DNA from: Gemmatimonadota bacterium | GTDB taxonomy: Bacteria; Latescibacterota; UBA2968; UBA8231 | Assembly (NCBI GenBank): GCA_028875335.1 | Contig: JAPPEF010000234.1 | Coordinates: 1 to 33,231 of the forward strand | Length of the DNA: 33,231 nt | Direction: 5' to 3' | Translations under genes and position numbers: made by a program | Notes under the pieces: generated by a model | The model's input: only the letters and a program-made list of their open reading frames with translations | Database searches by the model: none | Told to the model about the DNA's origin: nothing | Shown: one piece after another, positions 23,617 to 31,830 of the stretch | How positions within the stretch are numbered: position 1 is the stretch's first letter | Layout: each line of letters opens with the position of its first letter

Positions 23617-24512
23617 CTGATACAGCGATCGCCGTCGCCGGTTTAACCCACCGCTTTGGCCAGCGCACGGCTGTGGACGATCTCCAGATAGAGGTGCACG
23701 CTGGCGCGGTCTGCGGCTTTTTGGGGCGCAATGGAGCCGGTAAGACCACGACCATCAAAATACTGATGAATCTGCTTACACCTACGGCCGGGCAGGTGGA
23801 GGTGCTGGGGCTAGATCCGGGACGGGACTCGCTGACGCTGTGGCGGCAGGTGGGGTACGTAGCGGAGAATCCGATCCTGTACGGGTGGATGAAGGTGCGG
23901 GAGTTGGTCTGGTTCACTGGCCAGTTCTACGAGACTTGGAATCAAAGCAAAGTCGAAGGCTTCATTGACCGTTTTGGTTTGGACCCGGAACAGAAAGTCA
24001 AGCACCTCTCCCGCGGCATGAACGCCCAACTGGCCCTGGCCTTGGCCCTGGGGCACGAGCCGCGGCTGCTGATCCTCGACGAGCCGGCCTCGGGGCTGGA
24101 CGTGGTGGTGCGGCGCGACTTTCTCGAGAGCATCATCGGGCTAATCCAAGAGGAGGGACGCACGGTCTTTCTGTCGTCGCATCTGGTGCATGAGGTGGAG
24201 CGGGTGGCCGATCGGGTGGCCATTATCGAGGCTGGTCGGCTACAAGTGGAAGGGACGGTGGATGAGGTGAAACAGTCGGCTAAGCGGGTGGTGGTGCGCT
24301 TGGCGGAAGATGCGGGCGAGTTGGCTGGTATCTCCGGCTTGCGGGAGGTGCGAGGAGAGGGATCACAGCGGCTGTTGACGGTGATGGGATACGGCGCAGA
24401 ACAAGCCGCCCAGATAGAAGCGCAGGGCGGCCGGATCGCGGACGTGATGGATCTGAGCTTAGAGGATGCTTTCGTCGCCTACGTCCACGACGCGGAAGGA
24501 GGCAAATCGTGA
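23613..24512 (+). CDS. ABC transporter ATP-binding protein (YtrB/CcmA type)
   Basis: A 299-residue ATPase that powers the membrane protein encoded next. GRNGAGKTT is the Walker A loop, LSRGMNAQ the signature (an unusual replacement for LSGGQ, common in YtrB-like ATPases), and LLILDEPASGLD the Walker B, followed by SSH of the H-loop. The last 80 residues form the C-terminal extension typical of drug/peptide export ATPases. It starts with ATG overlapping the GntR stop by four bases, and its own stop overlaps the GTG start of the permease gene, so the three proteins are made in fixed order. Confidence 0.93.
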   Translation: MTDTAIAVAGLTHRFGQRTAVDDLQIEVHAGAVCGFLGRNGAGKTTTIKILMNLLTPTAGQVEVLGLDPGRDSLTLWRQVGYVAENPILYGWMKVRELVWFTGQFYETWNQSKVEGFIDRFGLDPEQKVKHLSRGMNAQLALALALGHEPRLLILDEPASGLDVVVRRDFLESIIGLIQEEGRTVFLSSHLVHEVERVADRVAIIEAGRLQVEGTVDEVKQSAKRVVVRLAEDAGELAGISGLREVRGEGSQRLLTVMGYGAEQAAQIEAQGGRIADVMDLSLEDAFVAYVHDAEGGKS

Positions 24513-26521
24513 ATCCGCTACGAGCGCTGATTTGGAAAGAAGGGCGCGAGGCGATCTACAAAATCGCCGTTGGTGCCTGCTTGGGGCTGTTCGTCGGGCT
24601 GCTGGCCCACGTCTCTCTTGAGATAGTAGCCTATCTGGTAGGTCTGTTCGGCGCTGTGCTGATGGGCATGGACGCGGTGGCTGATGAGCGGAGCCGGGGG
24701 ACGTTGTCCTTCCTGTTTATCCGCCCGTTGAATCGCGGCTGGTTGCTGGGGGTGAAGTTTGTGGTGGGGGCCTCCGGGCTACTGGTTGTACTAGCTGCGT
24801 ACTGGGCAGGAGTGTACCTTGGGCTGCCGGAATGGGGAAATCCCCACTTCCTGTGGGGCTTTTCTTGGGAGCCGGTTACTTCCTTTCCTCCTCTGTATCT
24901 GGAGGCGATCTTGGCGGATGTCGGGTACGTCCGCATTGTCCTGCTGTGGTTTTTTCTCTTTCTGATCCTGTACACTGCGGTGTTCCTCGCCTCGGCTTTT
25001 TCCGACCGTTCCACCCAAGCAGTGATAATCGGCCTGATGACAGCTTGGGTTGGGCTATTCTGCTTCATCTTACTGTCTTTCGAGCCCGTCTCGTATTATC
25101 TCATGCTGGTCTTCCACACGGTGTTGGAGCGCGATGCCAAGATTCTACGCCAAGCGTCCGAGCCATCGCTGCTACTAGCTAGGGTTGCGGGTTCTGTCCT
25201 ATTAGCAGGCGGTGTGTTGCTGTGGGTCTGCCGGGTGTTTAGAGCGCAGGCAAGCAGACGTTTCCAATGGACTGTAGGCGCACTGGCCCTGATTGCTGGG
25301 GGTATTGTGATGTGGTTGGATGCCACGCAGTCTCAGCGTATAGAAGAGCCGGTCAAGCCGATGGGCCGCCTCTGGTATCAGCAGGAGTCCGTCGTAGATT
25401 TGGCGCTGAAAGATCGGTTGGCGGTGGTGCTGTTGGAGCAGAGAGTGAGCGTGGTGGATGTGGCGGATTGGCGGGAACCGAGAGAAATCGGCCGGGCGAA
25501 AATAAAGGGCTGGCAGCTCTGGCGGCTGGCCCTGTCCGGCTCGACTGCTTATGTCTGGGGATCGTCCGTGGCGCAAGATAGTGTGGGGGTGGCCGTATTC
25601 GATCTCAGTCAGCCCGAGCGCCCCCAACTGCGGGCACAGCGATTTCTCTATCCCATTGGGGCGAGGGACTTCTTCTTACTGAAGCAGACTCCTAGGCTGG
25701 TGGGGTGGGCCGCATGGGAGGGATATCTGTACGCTGGTCTGCTTGGGAACAAGTCGCTTGAACTGCACAGTTTCGATGTGCGGGAAGGCGGCCTGCCCCA
25801 ACCAGTCCACGTGCTGCCAATCGCAGAGCGGGTTAAACACGTCTTCAACAACAACTGGGAGATGCGCTTGGCTGGCCCACACGCCTTCCTGACCTTGGGC
25901 CACGATTTTGTCGTTCTCGATCTAACCGATCCTCGTCGGCCTGAAGAGCTGAGCCGGACGCCCTTGCGCCGTTTTGGTCCCTCCAAGCGGTATGAGGAAT
26001 CCATCGAAAAACTCCATCACCAGCTCTCTGTCTCGTTCCAGGTGAGGCTGAAAAAGGCTAGCTGGGGGCTGGAGGCACTGGAGATGCGCCAGCATGGACC
26101 CGACGGCGAGCACTTCTACCGGATCGCTGTGCCGCCGGGCTTGGGACCCATCTCGCTGAGCGGTGACAAAGCGTATGTCCAGCGATACTGGCCCCGAGAG
26201 CTAGCCGTGCTGGACATAGGCGATCTACGGAGGCCAGTGGAGGTCGATTATGTTCCTAACGAGTTTTTTCCTAGTGGACTGACCATGGACGGGGATTTTG
26301 CCTACGCCCTCAGACCGAACGGGATCGGTGCCTACGCCGTGGCCGAGTACGGTGCTTTGTGGAGGCGGAAGACGCTGGGCTTTGCAGAGGAGAAAGGGGG
26401 GTGGAGCATTTACAGTTCCTCCGAGATGAAACCTTACTTGGCTCCCATCCTAACGGGCGATCATATATGCGCGATTATGAGAAACAACCTCGTCGTCTTT
26501 GAGACTCTGCAGGACGACTGA
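24509..26521 (+). CDS. ABC-2 permease fused to an LVIVD-type beta-propeller domain
   Basis: A 670-residue protein in two parts. Residues 1-270 have about seven hydrophobic segments and the ABC-2 signature MDAVADERSRGTLSFLFIRPLNR after the second one, making it the membrane partner of the preceding ATPase. After the last segment (WTVGALALIAGGIVMWLDA) the remaining 390 residues look like a beta-propeller of LVIVD-like repeats: VSVVDVADWREPREI (about 312), VAVFDLSQPERPQL (360), VVLDLTDPRRPEEL (466), LAVLDIGDLRRPVEV (565). With seven segments this domain should lie outside the cytoplasm. ABC-2 permeases normally end near residue 250-300, so the fusion is unusual. The start is GTG overlapping the ATPase stop. 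Confidence 0.85.
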   Translation: MNPLRALIWKEGREAIYKIAVGACLGLFVGLLAHVSLEIVAYLVGLFGAVLMGMDAVADERSRGTLSFLFIRPLNRGWLLGVKFVVGASGLLVVLAAYWAGVYLGLPEWGNPHFLWGFSWEPVTSFPPLYLEAILADVGYVRIVLLWFFLFLILYTAVFLASAFSDRSTQAVIIGLMTAWVGLFCFILLSFEPVSYYLMLVFHTVLERDAKILRQASEPSLLLARVAGSVLLAGGVLLWVCRVFRAQASRRFQWTVGALALIAGGIVMWLDATQSQRIEEPVKPMGRLWYQQESVVDLALKDRLAVVLLEQRVSVVDVADWREPREIGRAKIKGWQLWRLALSGSTAYVWGSSVAQDSVGVAVFDLSQPERPQLRAQRFLYPIGARDFFLLKQTPRLVGWAAWEGYLYAGLLGNKSLELHSFDVREGGLPQPVHVLPIAERVKHVFNNNWEMRLAGPHAFLTLGHDFVVLDLTDPRRPEELSRTPLRRFGPSKRYEESIEKLHHQLSVSFQVRLKKASWGLEALEMRQHGPDGEHFYRIAVPPGLGPISLSGDKAYVQRYWPRELAVLDIGDLRRPVEVDYVPNEFFPSGLTMDGDFAYALRPNGIGAYAVAEYGALWRRKTLGFAEEKGGWSIYSSSEMKPYLAPILTGDHICAIMRNNLVVFETLQDD

Positions 26522-26553
26522 TGGGCATTTCCAACGCTCGTTTGGAGGATAAG

Positions 26554-26619
26554 ATGAACTCATCGGAGAACCTTGCTGCTGACTCCCTGCGTGTTGCAGG
26601 ATCAGACCGGCGTGATTAG
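26554..26619 (+). CDS. Possible 21-residue ORF in the gap before the cytochrome-like gene
   Basis: ATG 26554 has a good GGAGG ribosome site five bases upstream and runs to TAG 26617-26619. The peptide has no recognisable feature, and the frame may be chance. It includes a small perfect hairpin (CCTGC-GTGTT-GCAGG, 26586-26600). Confidence 0.25.
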   Translation: MNSSENLAADSLRVAGSDRRD

Positions 26620-26654
26620 CTTGCGGAAGTGGTACATCCCAAGGAGAAAAGGCC

Positions 26655-27065
26655 ATGAAAGCGCTCGTCGTGCTCGTCGCGTTGGTATGGACGGGGGCGT
26701 CTTGTTCCGGTCCGACCACGAGTACGGATATGGTATTCGACTCTGCCGCCGAAGGGCCGGCGACCTTTGCGCAGGTGCAAGAGACAATATTCGATGTTTC
26801 CTGCGCTTTGAGCGGCTGCCACAGCGATAGCGCCTGGCCCAACCTGTCCGCGGGGCAAGCATACGACAACATCGTCGATGTGGAGAGCAGCCGTGGCATA
26901 GCGCTGGTCGAGCCGGGCGATCCCGACAACAGCTACCTGTATCTCAAGCTTTTGGCAGACGCCGATATCGATGGAGCCCGCATGCCCCCCGGAGGGCCGT
27001 ACCTGACGCCGGACGCGCTCGAAACGGTGCGCGCTTGGATAGAAAATGGGGCTCCCAACGACTAA
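26655..27065 (+). CDS. Exported CX4CH cytochrome c-like protein (putative lipoprotein)
   Basis: A 136-residue exported protein. The signal peptide runs to VWTGASC, and the cysteine at 17 could be a lipid anchor, although the lipobox is imperfect. FDVSCALSGCHSD holds Cys50, Cys55 and His56, spaced CX4CH rather than the usual CX2CH, and RMPPGGPYLT supplies Met110 as a possible sixth heme ligand. The order IFxxxCxxxGCH, LSAGQAYxNIV, EPGDPDNSYLxxKL, RMPPGGP, VRxWIxxGAP is shared with Planctomycetes/Bacteroidota proteins usually called cytochrome-like. Whether heme is attached is uncertain. AAGGAG precedes the ATG. It heads an operon with YceI and a DUF5777 barrel. Confidence 0.8.
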   Translation: MKALVVLVALVWTGASCSGPTTSTDMVFDSAAEGPATFAQVQETIFDVSCALSGCHSDSAWPNLSAGQAYDNIVDVESSRGIALVEPGDPDNSYLYLKLLADADIDGARMPPGGPYLTPDALETVRAWIENGAPND

Positions 27066-27093
27066 TTCGCCTCTAAACTGCAAGCTCCGTCTC

Positions 27094-27666
27094 ATGCGCT
27101 GGTTCATTTGCTTGCTGATCTGCTCGCCCTTGGCCGTCCACGGCGGCGAATGGCACGTCGATAAAAAGGCCGAGGGCAACCAAGTCGAGTTCACTTCCAA
27201 AGTGGTGGCTCTCACTTTTACCGGCACGACTGATAAAATCGACGGCTTCATCTATTGGGAAGGCGAGCCGATTTTTGCGGCAAAGGACCAACTGCATTTT
27301 GAAGTGGACTTAGCCAGCTTTGATACGGGCATTGGCAAGCGGGACCGCGATATGCGCCAAGTGCTGGACACGGACCAGTGGCCGAAAGCTGTGTACAAAG
27401 GGAAGATCGCCGAACACGCCGCCGTCGATTCCACGGTGGTCGCCTATCGCGTCAAAACCAAGGGAATCTTGTCGCTACACGGGGTAGATCGCGCCATTGA
27501 AGTGCCCGGTACCGTAGTAGTGGAAGAGGGGCGCTCCAAGGTCGAGGCGGCTTTCACCATCAAGCTGGCCGACTACAACATCGAGGCACCCTCCATAGTG
27601 GCCTTTGTCAAGGTGAGCCAGGAAATTGCCGTCGAGGTCTCGTTCTACTTAAAACACGTTCAATAG
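27094..27666 (+). CDS. YceI-family lipocalin-like periplasmic protein
   Basis: A 190-residue protein with a signal peptide (MRWFICLLICSPLAVHGG) and the single YceI domain, a beta-barrel binding polyisoprenoids or other lipids. Landmarks are the early EFTSKVVALTFTGTTDKIDG strand pair, RDRDMRQVLDTDQWPKAVYKG and the closing GVDRAIEVPGTV and KLADYNIEAPSI segments. The frame is open back to 27046, but the ATG at 27094 gives a proper signal peptide; the longer version would not. The start is 28 bases after the cytochrome-like gene. YceI next to cytochrome-like and DUF5777 proteins recurs in other phyla by my recollection, and suggests a quinone or isoprenoid link. Confidence 0.88.
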   Translation: MRWFICLLICSPLAVHGGEWHVDKKAEGNQVEFTSKVVALTFTGTTDKIDGFIYWEGEPIFAAKDQLHFEVDLASFDTGIGKRDRDMRQVLDTDQWPKAVYKGKIAEHAAVDSTVVAYRVKTKGILSLHGVDRAIEVPGTVVVEEGRSKVEAAFTIKLADYNIEAPSIVAFVKVSQEIAVEVSFYLKHVQ

Positions 27667-27683
27667 GGCAGGAGGGACTGACC

Positions 27684-28544
27684 GTGAACATTCGCGTCTT
27701 GTGCTTGGGAGCGCTGTTGCCGGCTTTGGCTGGTGCTCAGCCGTCGTGGCAGGCGAGTGTGCCGACCGAGACTCGGCTGGAGTTATTCAGCGCGATCAGG
27801 ACGGCCAATTACCCCACCGCTGAAACGCTGTCCCAAGGCGATTTCCACTACGAGATTTCGCACCGCTTCCTTCCGGCTATTGACGAGGGGTACAAGGCCA
27901 ATTTCGGTTTTGATGGGCCAGCCAATATCCGCACCTCGCTCAGTTACGGCCTCAGTGACCGGCTGATGGCGACCTTGGGGCGGAGTAATATGCTGGACAA
28001 TTTGGATCTGCAGTTGCAGTACCATTGGCTGCAATTTTCCCACGAGCGCTTGCCAGCGGTCTTGGCCCTAAACATCGGCGTGGCTTGGAATACGGATATG
28101 CCGGCTATTGTCGATCGCAAGGCGGCTGCGGCTGACAATTTTCAGTACTATGGGCAATTGATTTTCAATGCACTGCTGGACGAAAAGTTGGGCATCGGGT
28201 TGGTGCCTTCGTATTTGTACAACAGCGCCGTTTTCAGCGTCGAGACGCAATACACCTTTACGCTGGGAACGTATGTCCAGTATTACTTCGACGATATGTG
28301 GGGCGTGTGGTTGGAGTACAGTCCGACCCTGACCGGGTACCAGGGCATTTTATTGCCAGGCGAAGTGGGCCGCTCGCACAATTCGCTGGCTTGGGGCCTG
28401 TCCATAGATACGGGAGGACATACTTTTTACATCTTCGCCACCAATAATACGCGCCTTAGTCCAGCCCAGTACTTGGTGGGGGCACCCGACGACGCGGGCC
28501 CTGACAACTGGCGCTTGGGCTTTGGGATTACGCGCTTTTTGTGA
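27684..28544 (+). CDS. DUF5777-type outer-membrane beta-barrel protein
   Basis: A 286-residue exported protein starting at GTG 27684, with GGAGG eight bases upstream and a signal peptide ending ALAGA before QPSW. The rest alternates polar and aromatic residues as an outer-membrane barrel does (HYEISHRFLP, NIRTSLSYGLSDRLMATLGRS, LDLQLQYHWLQF, FTLGTYVQYYF, GVWLEYSPTL) and ends WRLGFGITRFL with the terminal aromatic/hydrophobic signature of outer-membrane proteins. DUF5777 proteins have no known function; they often sit beside YceI and cytochrome-like genes as here. The stop overlaps the next GTG start by four bases. Confidence 0.82.
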   Translation: MNIRVLCLGALLPALAGAQPSWQASVPTETRLELFSAIRTANYPTAETLSQGDFHYEISHRFLPAIDEGYKANFGFDGPANIRTSLSYGLSDRLMATLGRSNMLDNLDLQLQYHWLQFSHERLPAVLALNIGVAWNTDMPAIVDRKAAAADNFQYYGQLIFNALLDEKLGIGLVPSYLYNSAVFSVETQYTFTLGTYVQYYFDDMWGVWLEYSPTLTGYQGILLPGEVGRSHNSLAWGLSIDTGGHTFYIFATNNTRLSPAQYLVGAPDDAGPDNWRLGFGITRFL

Positions 28545-29794
28545 GTCTCTATCGCATCGTGCTCGACGACCGCTTCATCCGCCCTCGCTATAACGGCCAC
28601 TGTTTTGCCGACCTGCCGGCCACCATCAAATGGGTCCTGACCGGCCAAGGATCGCCTAGCCTCGACCCGGCGCTGCTGACGGCTGTGGGGCCTTGCGACA
28701 CGGTGGTGCTCTTTTTTGTTGACTCCTTTGGCTGGCGCTTTTTCGAGCGCTACCAAGATCGCTATCCCTTCCTCAGCGATATTGGCCGCGAAGGATCGGT
28801 GAATCGTCTTACCGCGCAATTTCCTTCTACCACCGCTGCCCACATCACCTGTATTCACACGGGGCTGTCGCCTGGACGCAGCGGCGTGTTTGAATGGCAG
28901 TACTACGAGCCGAGCCTCGACGCTATTATCACCCCGTTGCCCTTTGCCCGAGCCGATAGCAAACAGCCCAATTCGCTGCCTCGGGAAGCGGCTCAAACCG
29001 TCTTTCCCCAAGGCACATTGTACCAAGAGTTGGGGCGGTTAGGAGTCGAAAGTTTCGTTTTTCAAAGCCGGGCTTTTACTCCCTCAACCTGTTCTGACGC
29101 GTACTTGCAAGGTGCGCAAGCCCATCCCTGCTACACCTTTTCCGAGGCCCTGACCAATCTGGCTATGCTGCTGCAAAAGCCGCGTTCGGGGCCGGCTTAT
29201 TTCCTGTTTTACTTCGACCAGATCGACCTTATAGGCCACTGCTACGGACCGGACTCGCCGCAGTTTCAAGTCGAAATCGACACCTTTCTGACCTCGGTTG
29301 AGCGGCTCTTTTGGCGTCCGCTGGCTGGCCGTTTACAGCGCACGTTGTTCGCCCTCATTGCCGACCATGGTCAGGCTTCGGTCAACCCGGAAACCACCGT
29401 GTACATAAACGACGAGTCCCGTTTTCCCGGTTTGATTCCCATGCTGCGCACTGACCGCGCTGGCCGTCCCTTGGTGCCGGCCGGCGCGTGCCGCGATTTC
29501 TTTCTCTACGTCGAGGACGACCGGCTCGACGAAGCCCACGCTCTGTTGGCTCGTCAACTTGAAGGCCGCGCCCAAGTCTGCCGCACCGCGGATCTGATCG
29601 AAGATGGCCTCTTTGGGCCATTGCCCCCATCCTCCCGCTTTCTCGACCGAGTGGGCAACTTGGTCGTTCTACCCTTTGCTGGCGAGTCGGTCTGGTGGTA
29701 TGAAAAAGACAAATTCGAGATGAACAAGCACGGTGCCCACGGAGGGCTGACCCCGGACGAGGTAGAAATCCCGCTGCTGCTATTCTATTTTTGA
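28541..29794 (+). CDS. Alkaline phosphatase-superfamily phosphodiesterase/hydrolase
   Basis: A 417-residue two-metal hydrolase of the type I phosphodiesterase/nucleotide pyrophosphatase group. Asp61 (FFVDSFGW) and the nucleophile Thr97 or Thr98 (FPSTTAAHIT) come first, then Asp226 and His233 (FDQIDLIGHCYG), Asp275-His276 (IADHGQ), and His400 (GAHGGLTPDE). All expected metal ligands are present. There is no signal peptide, so it should act in the cytoplasm. It begins with GTG in the overlap with the DUF5777 gene and ends overlapping the ABC exporter TTG start. Substrate may be a phospholipid head group, nucleotide or phosphonate; the exporter next door makes an envelope role plausible. Confidence 0.88.
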   Translation: MSLYRIVLDDRFIRPRYNGHCFADLPATIKWVLTGQGSPSLDPALLTAVGPCDTVVLFFVDSFGWRFFERYQDRYPFLSDIGREGSVNRLTAQFPSTTAAHITCIHTGLSPGRSGVFEWQYYEPSLDAIITPLPFARADSKQPNSLPREAAQTVFPQGTLYQELGRLGVESFVFQSRAFTPSTCSDAYLQGAQAHPCYTFSEALTNLAMLLQKPRSGPAYFLFYFDQIDLIGHCYGPDSPQFQVEIDTFLTSVERLFWRPLAGRLQRTLFALIADHGQASVNPETTVYINDESRFPGLIPMLRTDRAGRPLVPAGACRDFFLYVEDDRLDEAHALLARQLEGRAQVCRTADLIEDGLFGPLPPSSRFLDRVGNLVVLPFAGESVWWYEKDKFEMNKHGAHGGLTPDEVEIPLLLFYF

Positions 29795-31566
29795 ACCTTG
29801 GCCAGAAAAACCATGGACCCGACCGCTCCGTGAATTTCATCCGCCAGTTCTATCGCCTCGTCCGTCCCCAACGCACCCTCCTAGCCCTGACCATTGGCTG
29901 CGGATTCCTCTTTGTCGCTGCCAACCTACTACCGCCCTTAGTTATCCGCCGCCTCATCCAATGGCTCACCGAAGGGGGCGGCTCCTCGGCTGGTCTGCTG
30001 AAGCTATCTCTCTTGTTGCTAGGCTCTTACCTGATCCGGGGCTTGGTGCGCTATGGGTACGGCCTGTACTCGCACGTGGCTGCCTATCAGGTCATGCACC
30101 GGCTCATGAATCGGGTGTACCGCCATTTGCAACGGATGCCGCACCGCTTCTTCCACCAGCGCCGCACCGGCGAACTCATGTCCCGCTCCATCAACGACGT
30201 GGAGACCGTGGAGGACTTTATCGCCCACGGCATTCCTGAGACTTTCATCGCCATAGTCATTCCCGGTGCCATGTTGACTGTGCTGTTTGTCCTCGACGCC
30301 CGCCTCGCCCTCATCGCGCTGCTGCCCATCCCGCTGACTGCCTTCCTCGTCTTCCGCTACGTCTCGCGAGTGCGGAGTATGTGGGCTGGAGTGCGGGGCG
30401 GCTTGGGCGATTTAGTGGCTCAAGTGCAGGACTACCTCTCCGGTGTCTCCGTCATCAAATCGTTCGTCCAAGAAGAGCGCTGCGCCCGCAGCATTGAGGC
30501 CCGCAGCCAGACCTTCCGCGACCGCATGATCTCTGCCAACAAGATCTCCATTATCCCTTCCGGCCTAATCGAGGGAGCCGGTGGGGTAGGGGTGGTGTTG
30601 GTGATCTGGGCGGGGGGTACTGATGCGCTGCAAGGCGGCATTTCCGTGGCTGATTTGTTTGTCTTCGTCGCCTATATGGCGCATATCTACGAGCCTTTTC
30701 TGCGCTTGGCTTCCATCAACGATGTGCTGCAGAAAGCGGCCTCCAGCACCGAACGGATCTTCGCTCTGCTGGCGCTAAAGCCCACTATCGTTGACGCGCC
30801 CAACGCGGTGGCTCCAGCCCACCTGGACTGGTCTGTGCGCTTTGACCGTCTCACTTTTGGCTACGAGCCAGATCAGCCCGTGCTGCACGATATTGATTTC
30901 GAGGTAGAAGCCGGACAGGTGGTGGCCTTAGTCGGCCCCACGGGTGCTGGTAAGAGCACTATTGCCGCCTTGGTGCCGCGCTACTACGACCCGCAAAAGG
31001 GCCAAGTCCAACTCGGGGGCCACGATGTGCGGAGTCTGCCTCTGGACTATCTGCGCGGCCATATCGCCTCCGTCCCCCAAGACGTCTTTCTCTTCCACGG
31101 CACCGTGCGCGACAACATCCTCTTTGGCCGTCCCGAAGCCAGCCAAGCCGACATGGAGGAAGCGGCCCGAGCGGCCAACGCCGAGGAATTCATCTGCGAT
31201 CTGCCCGAAGGCTACAACACCTTGATCGGCGAGCGCGGCGTGCGCCTGTCGGGTGGGCAAAAGCAGCGTCTGTCCATTGCCCGCGCCTTGCTCAAAAACG
31301 CCCCGGTGCTGCTCCTCGACGAAGCCACTTCCTCGGTGGACACGGCAACTGAGGTCCTTATCCAAGAAGCTGTCCAGCGGCTCATATACAATCGCACGAC
31401 CTTGGTCATTGCCCACCGCCTGTCCACTGTGCGCCGGGCCGACCTGATCTTGGTGCTGGACCAAGGCCGCATTGTCGAGCGCGGCACCCACCAAGATTTG
31501 CTGGCCCGAGATGGTTGCTACGCCCGCATGGTCCAGGCCCAGGAGCTAGCCGACGCGCTGGTTTAA
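29791..31566 (+). CDS. MsbA-like type IV ABC exporter (half-transporter)
   Basis: A 591-residue protein with an N-terminal six-helix membrane domain and a C-terminal ATPase, forming a homodimer or heterodimer that flips lipids or exports drugs. GPTGAGKST (from residue 382) is Walker A, LSGGQ (486-490) the signature, VLLLDEATSS (Asp510, Glu511) Walker B with the catalytic glutamate, and IAHRLS the H-loop. Start is assigned at TTG 29791 because it overlaps the preceding stop (TTGA); GTG 29830 is an alternative that removes 13 residues lacking membrane character. No second half-transporter is near, so a homodimer is likely. It closes the five-gene envelope operon. Confidence 0.9.
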   Translation: MNLGQKNHGPDRSVNFIRQFYRLVRPQRTLLALTIGCGFLFVAANLLPPLVIRRLIQWLTEGGGSSAGLLKLSLLLLGSYLIRGLVRYGYGLYSHVAAYQVMHRLMNRVYRHLQRMPHRFFHQRRTGELMSRSINDVETVEDFIAHGIPETFIAIVIPGAMLTVLFVLDARLALIALLPIPLTAFLVFRYVSRVRSMWAGVRGGLGDLVAQVQDYLSGVSVIKSFVQEERCARSIEARSQTFRDRMISANKISIIPSGLIEGAGGVGVVLVIWAGGTDALQGGISVADLFVFVAYMAHIYEPFLRLASINDVLQKAASSTERIFALLALKPTIVDAPNAVAPAHLDWSVRFDRLTFGYEPDQPVLHDIDFEVEAGQVVALVGPTGAGKSTIAALVPRYYDPQKGQVQLGGHDVRSLPLDYLRGHIASVPQDVFLFHGTVRDNILFGRPEASQADMEEAARAANAEEFICDLPEGYNTLIGERGVRLSGGQKQRLSIARALLKNAPVLLLDEATSSVDTATEVLIQEAVQRLIYNRTTLVIAHRLSTVRRADLILVLDQGRIVERGTHQDLLARDGCYARMVQAQELADALV

Positions 31567-31741
31567 ATCGGCTGCCTTAGTACACGATAGTACCGTTATA
31601 CATGGCCATCGAGGTCTAAGATGCTTCGACTCCGCTTCGCTCCGCTCAGCATGACAAGTGGATGCTCTGCTTCACCGTGTCATGCTGAGCGGAGCGAAGC
31701 ATCTCAAACCACCTCTACTGTCGTGTAAGTAGATCGGCTGC
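31567..31741. mobile_element. MITE-like hairpin element with 9-bp flanking direct repeats
   Basis: ATCGGCTGC occurs at 31567-31575 and again at 31733-31741. Exactly five bases inside each copy are inverted arms TACACGATAGTA (31581-31592) and TACTGTCGTGTA (31716-31727), matching at 11 of 12 positions. Within these, 31620-31656 and 31678-31704 form a second long inverted pair ending CCGCTCAGCATGACA, the left arm having an extra 10-11 bases from an internal duplication. No ORF is inside. The core unit also occurs at 9859-9885. Element and target-duplication reading is inference. Confidence 0.65.
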
Positions 31742-31830
31742 TCAGACTTCACACGACGATACAGAGAAGACTAGGTGGTCCTACTGCAATGTTTTAGGCG
31801 GTGTAGTCGCTTTCGCCTTCGACGAGAATG

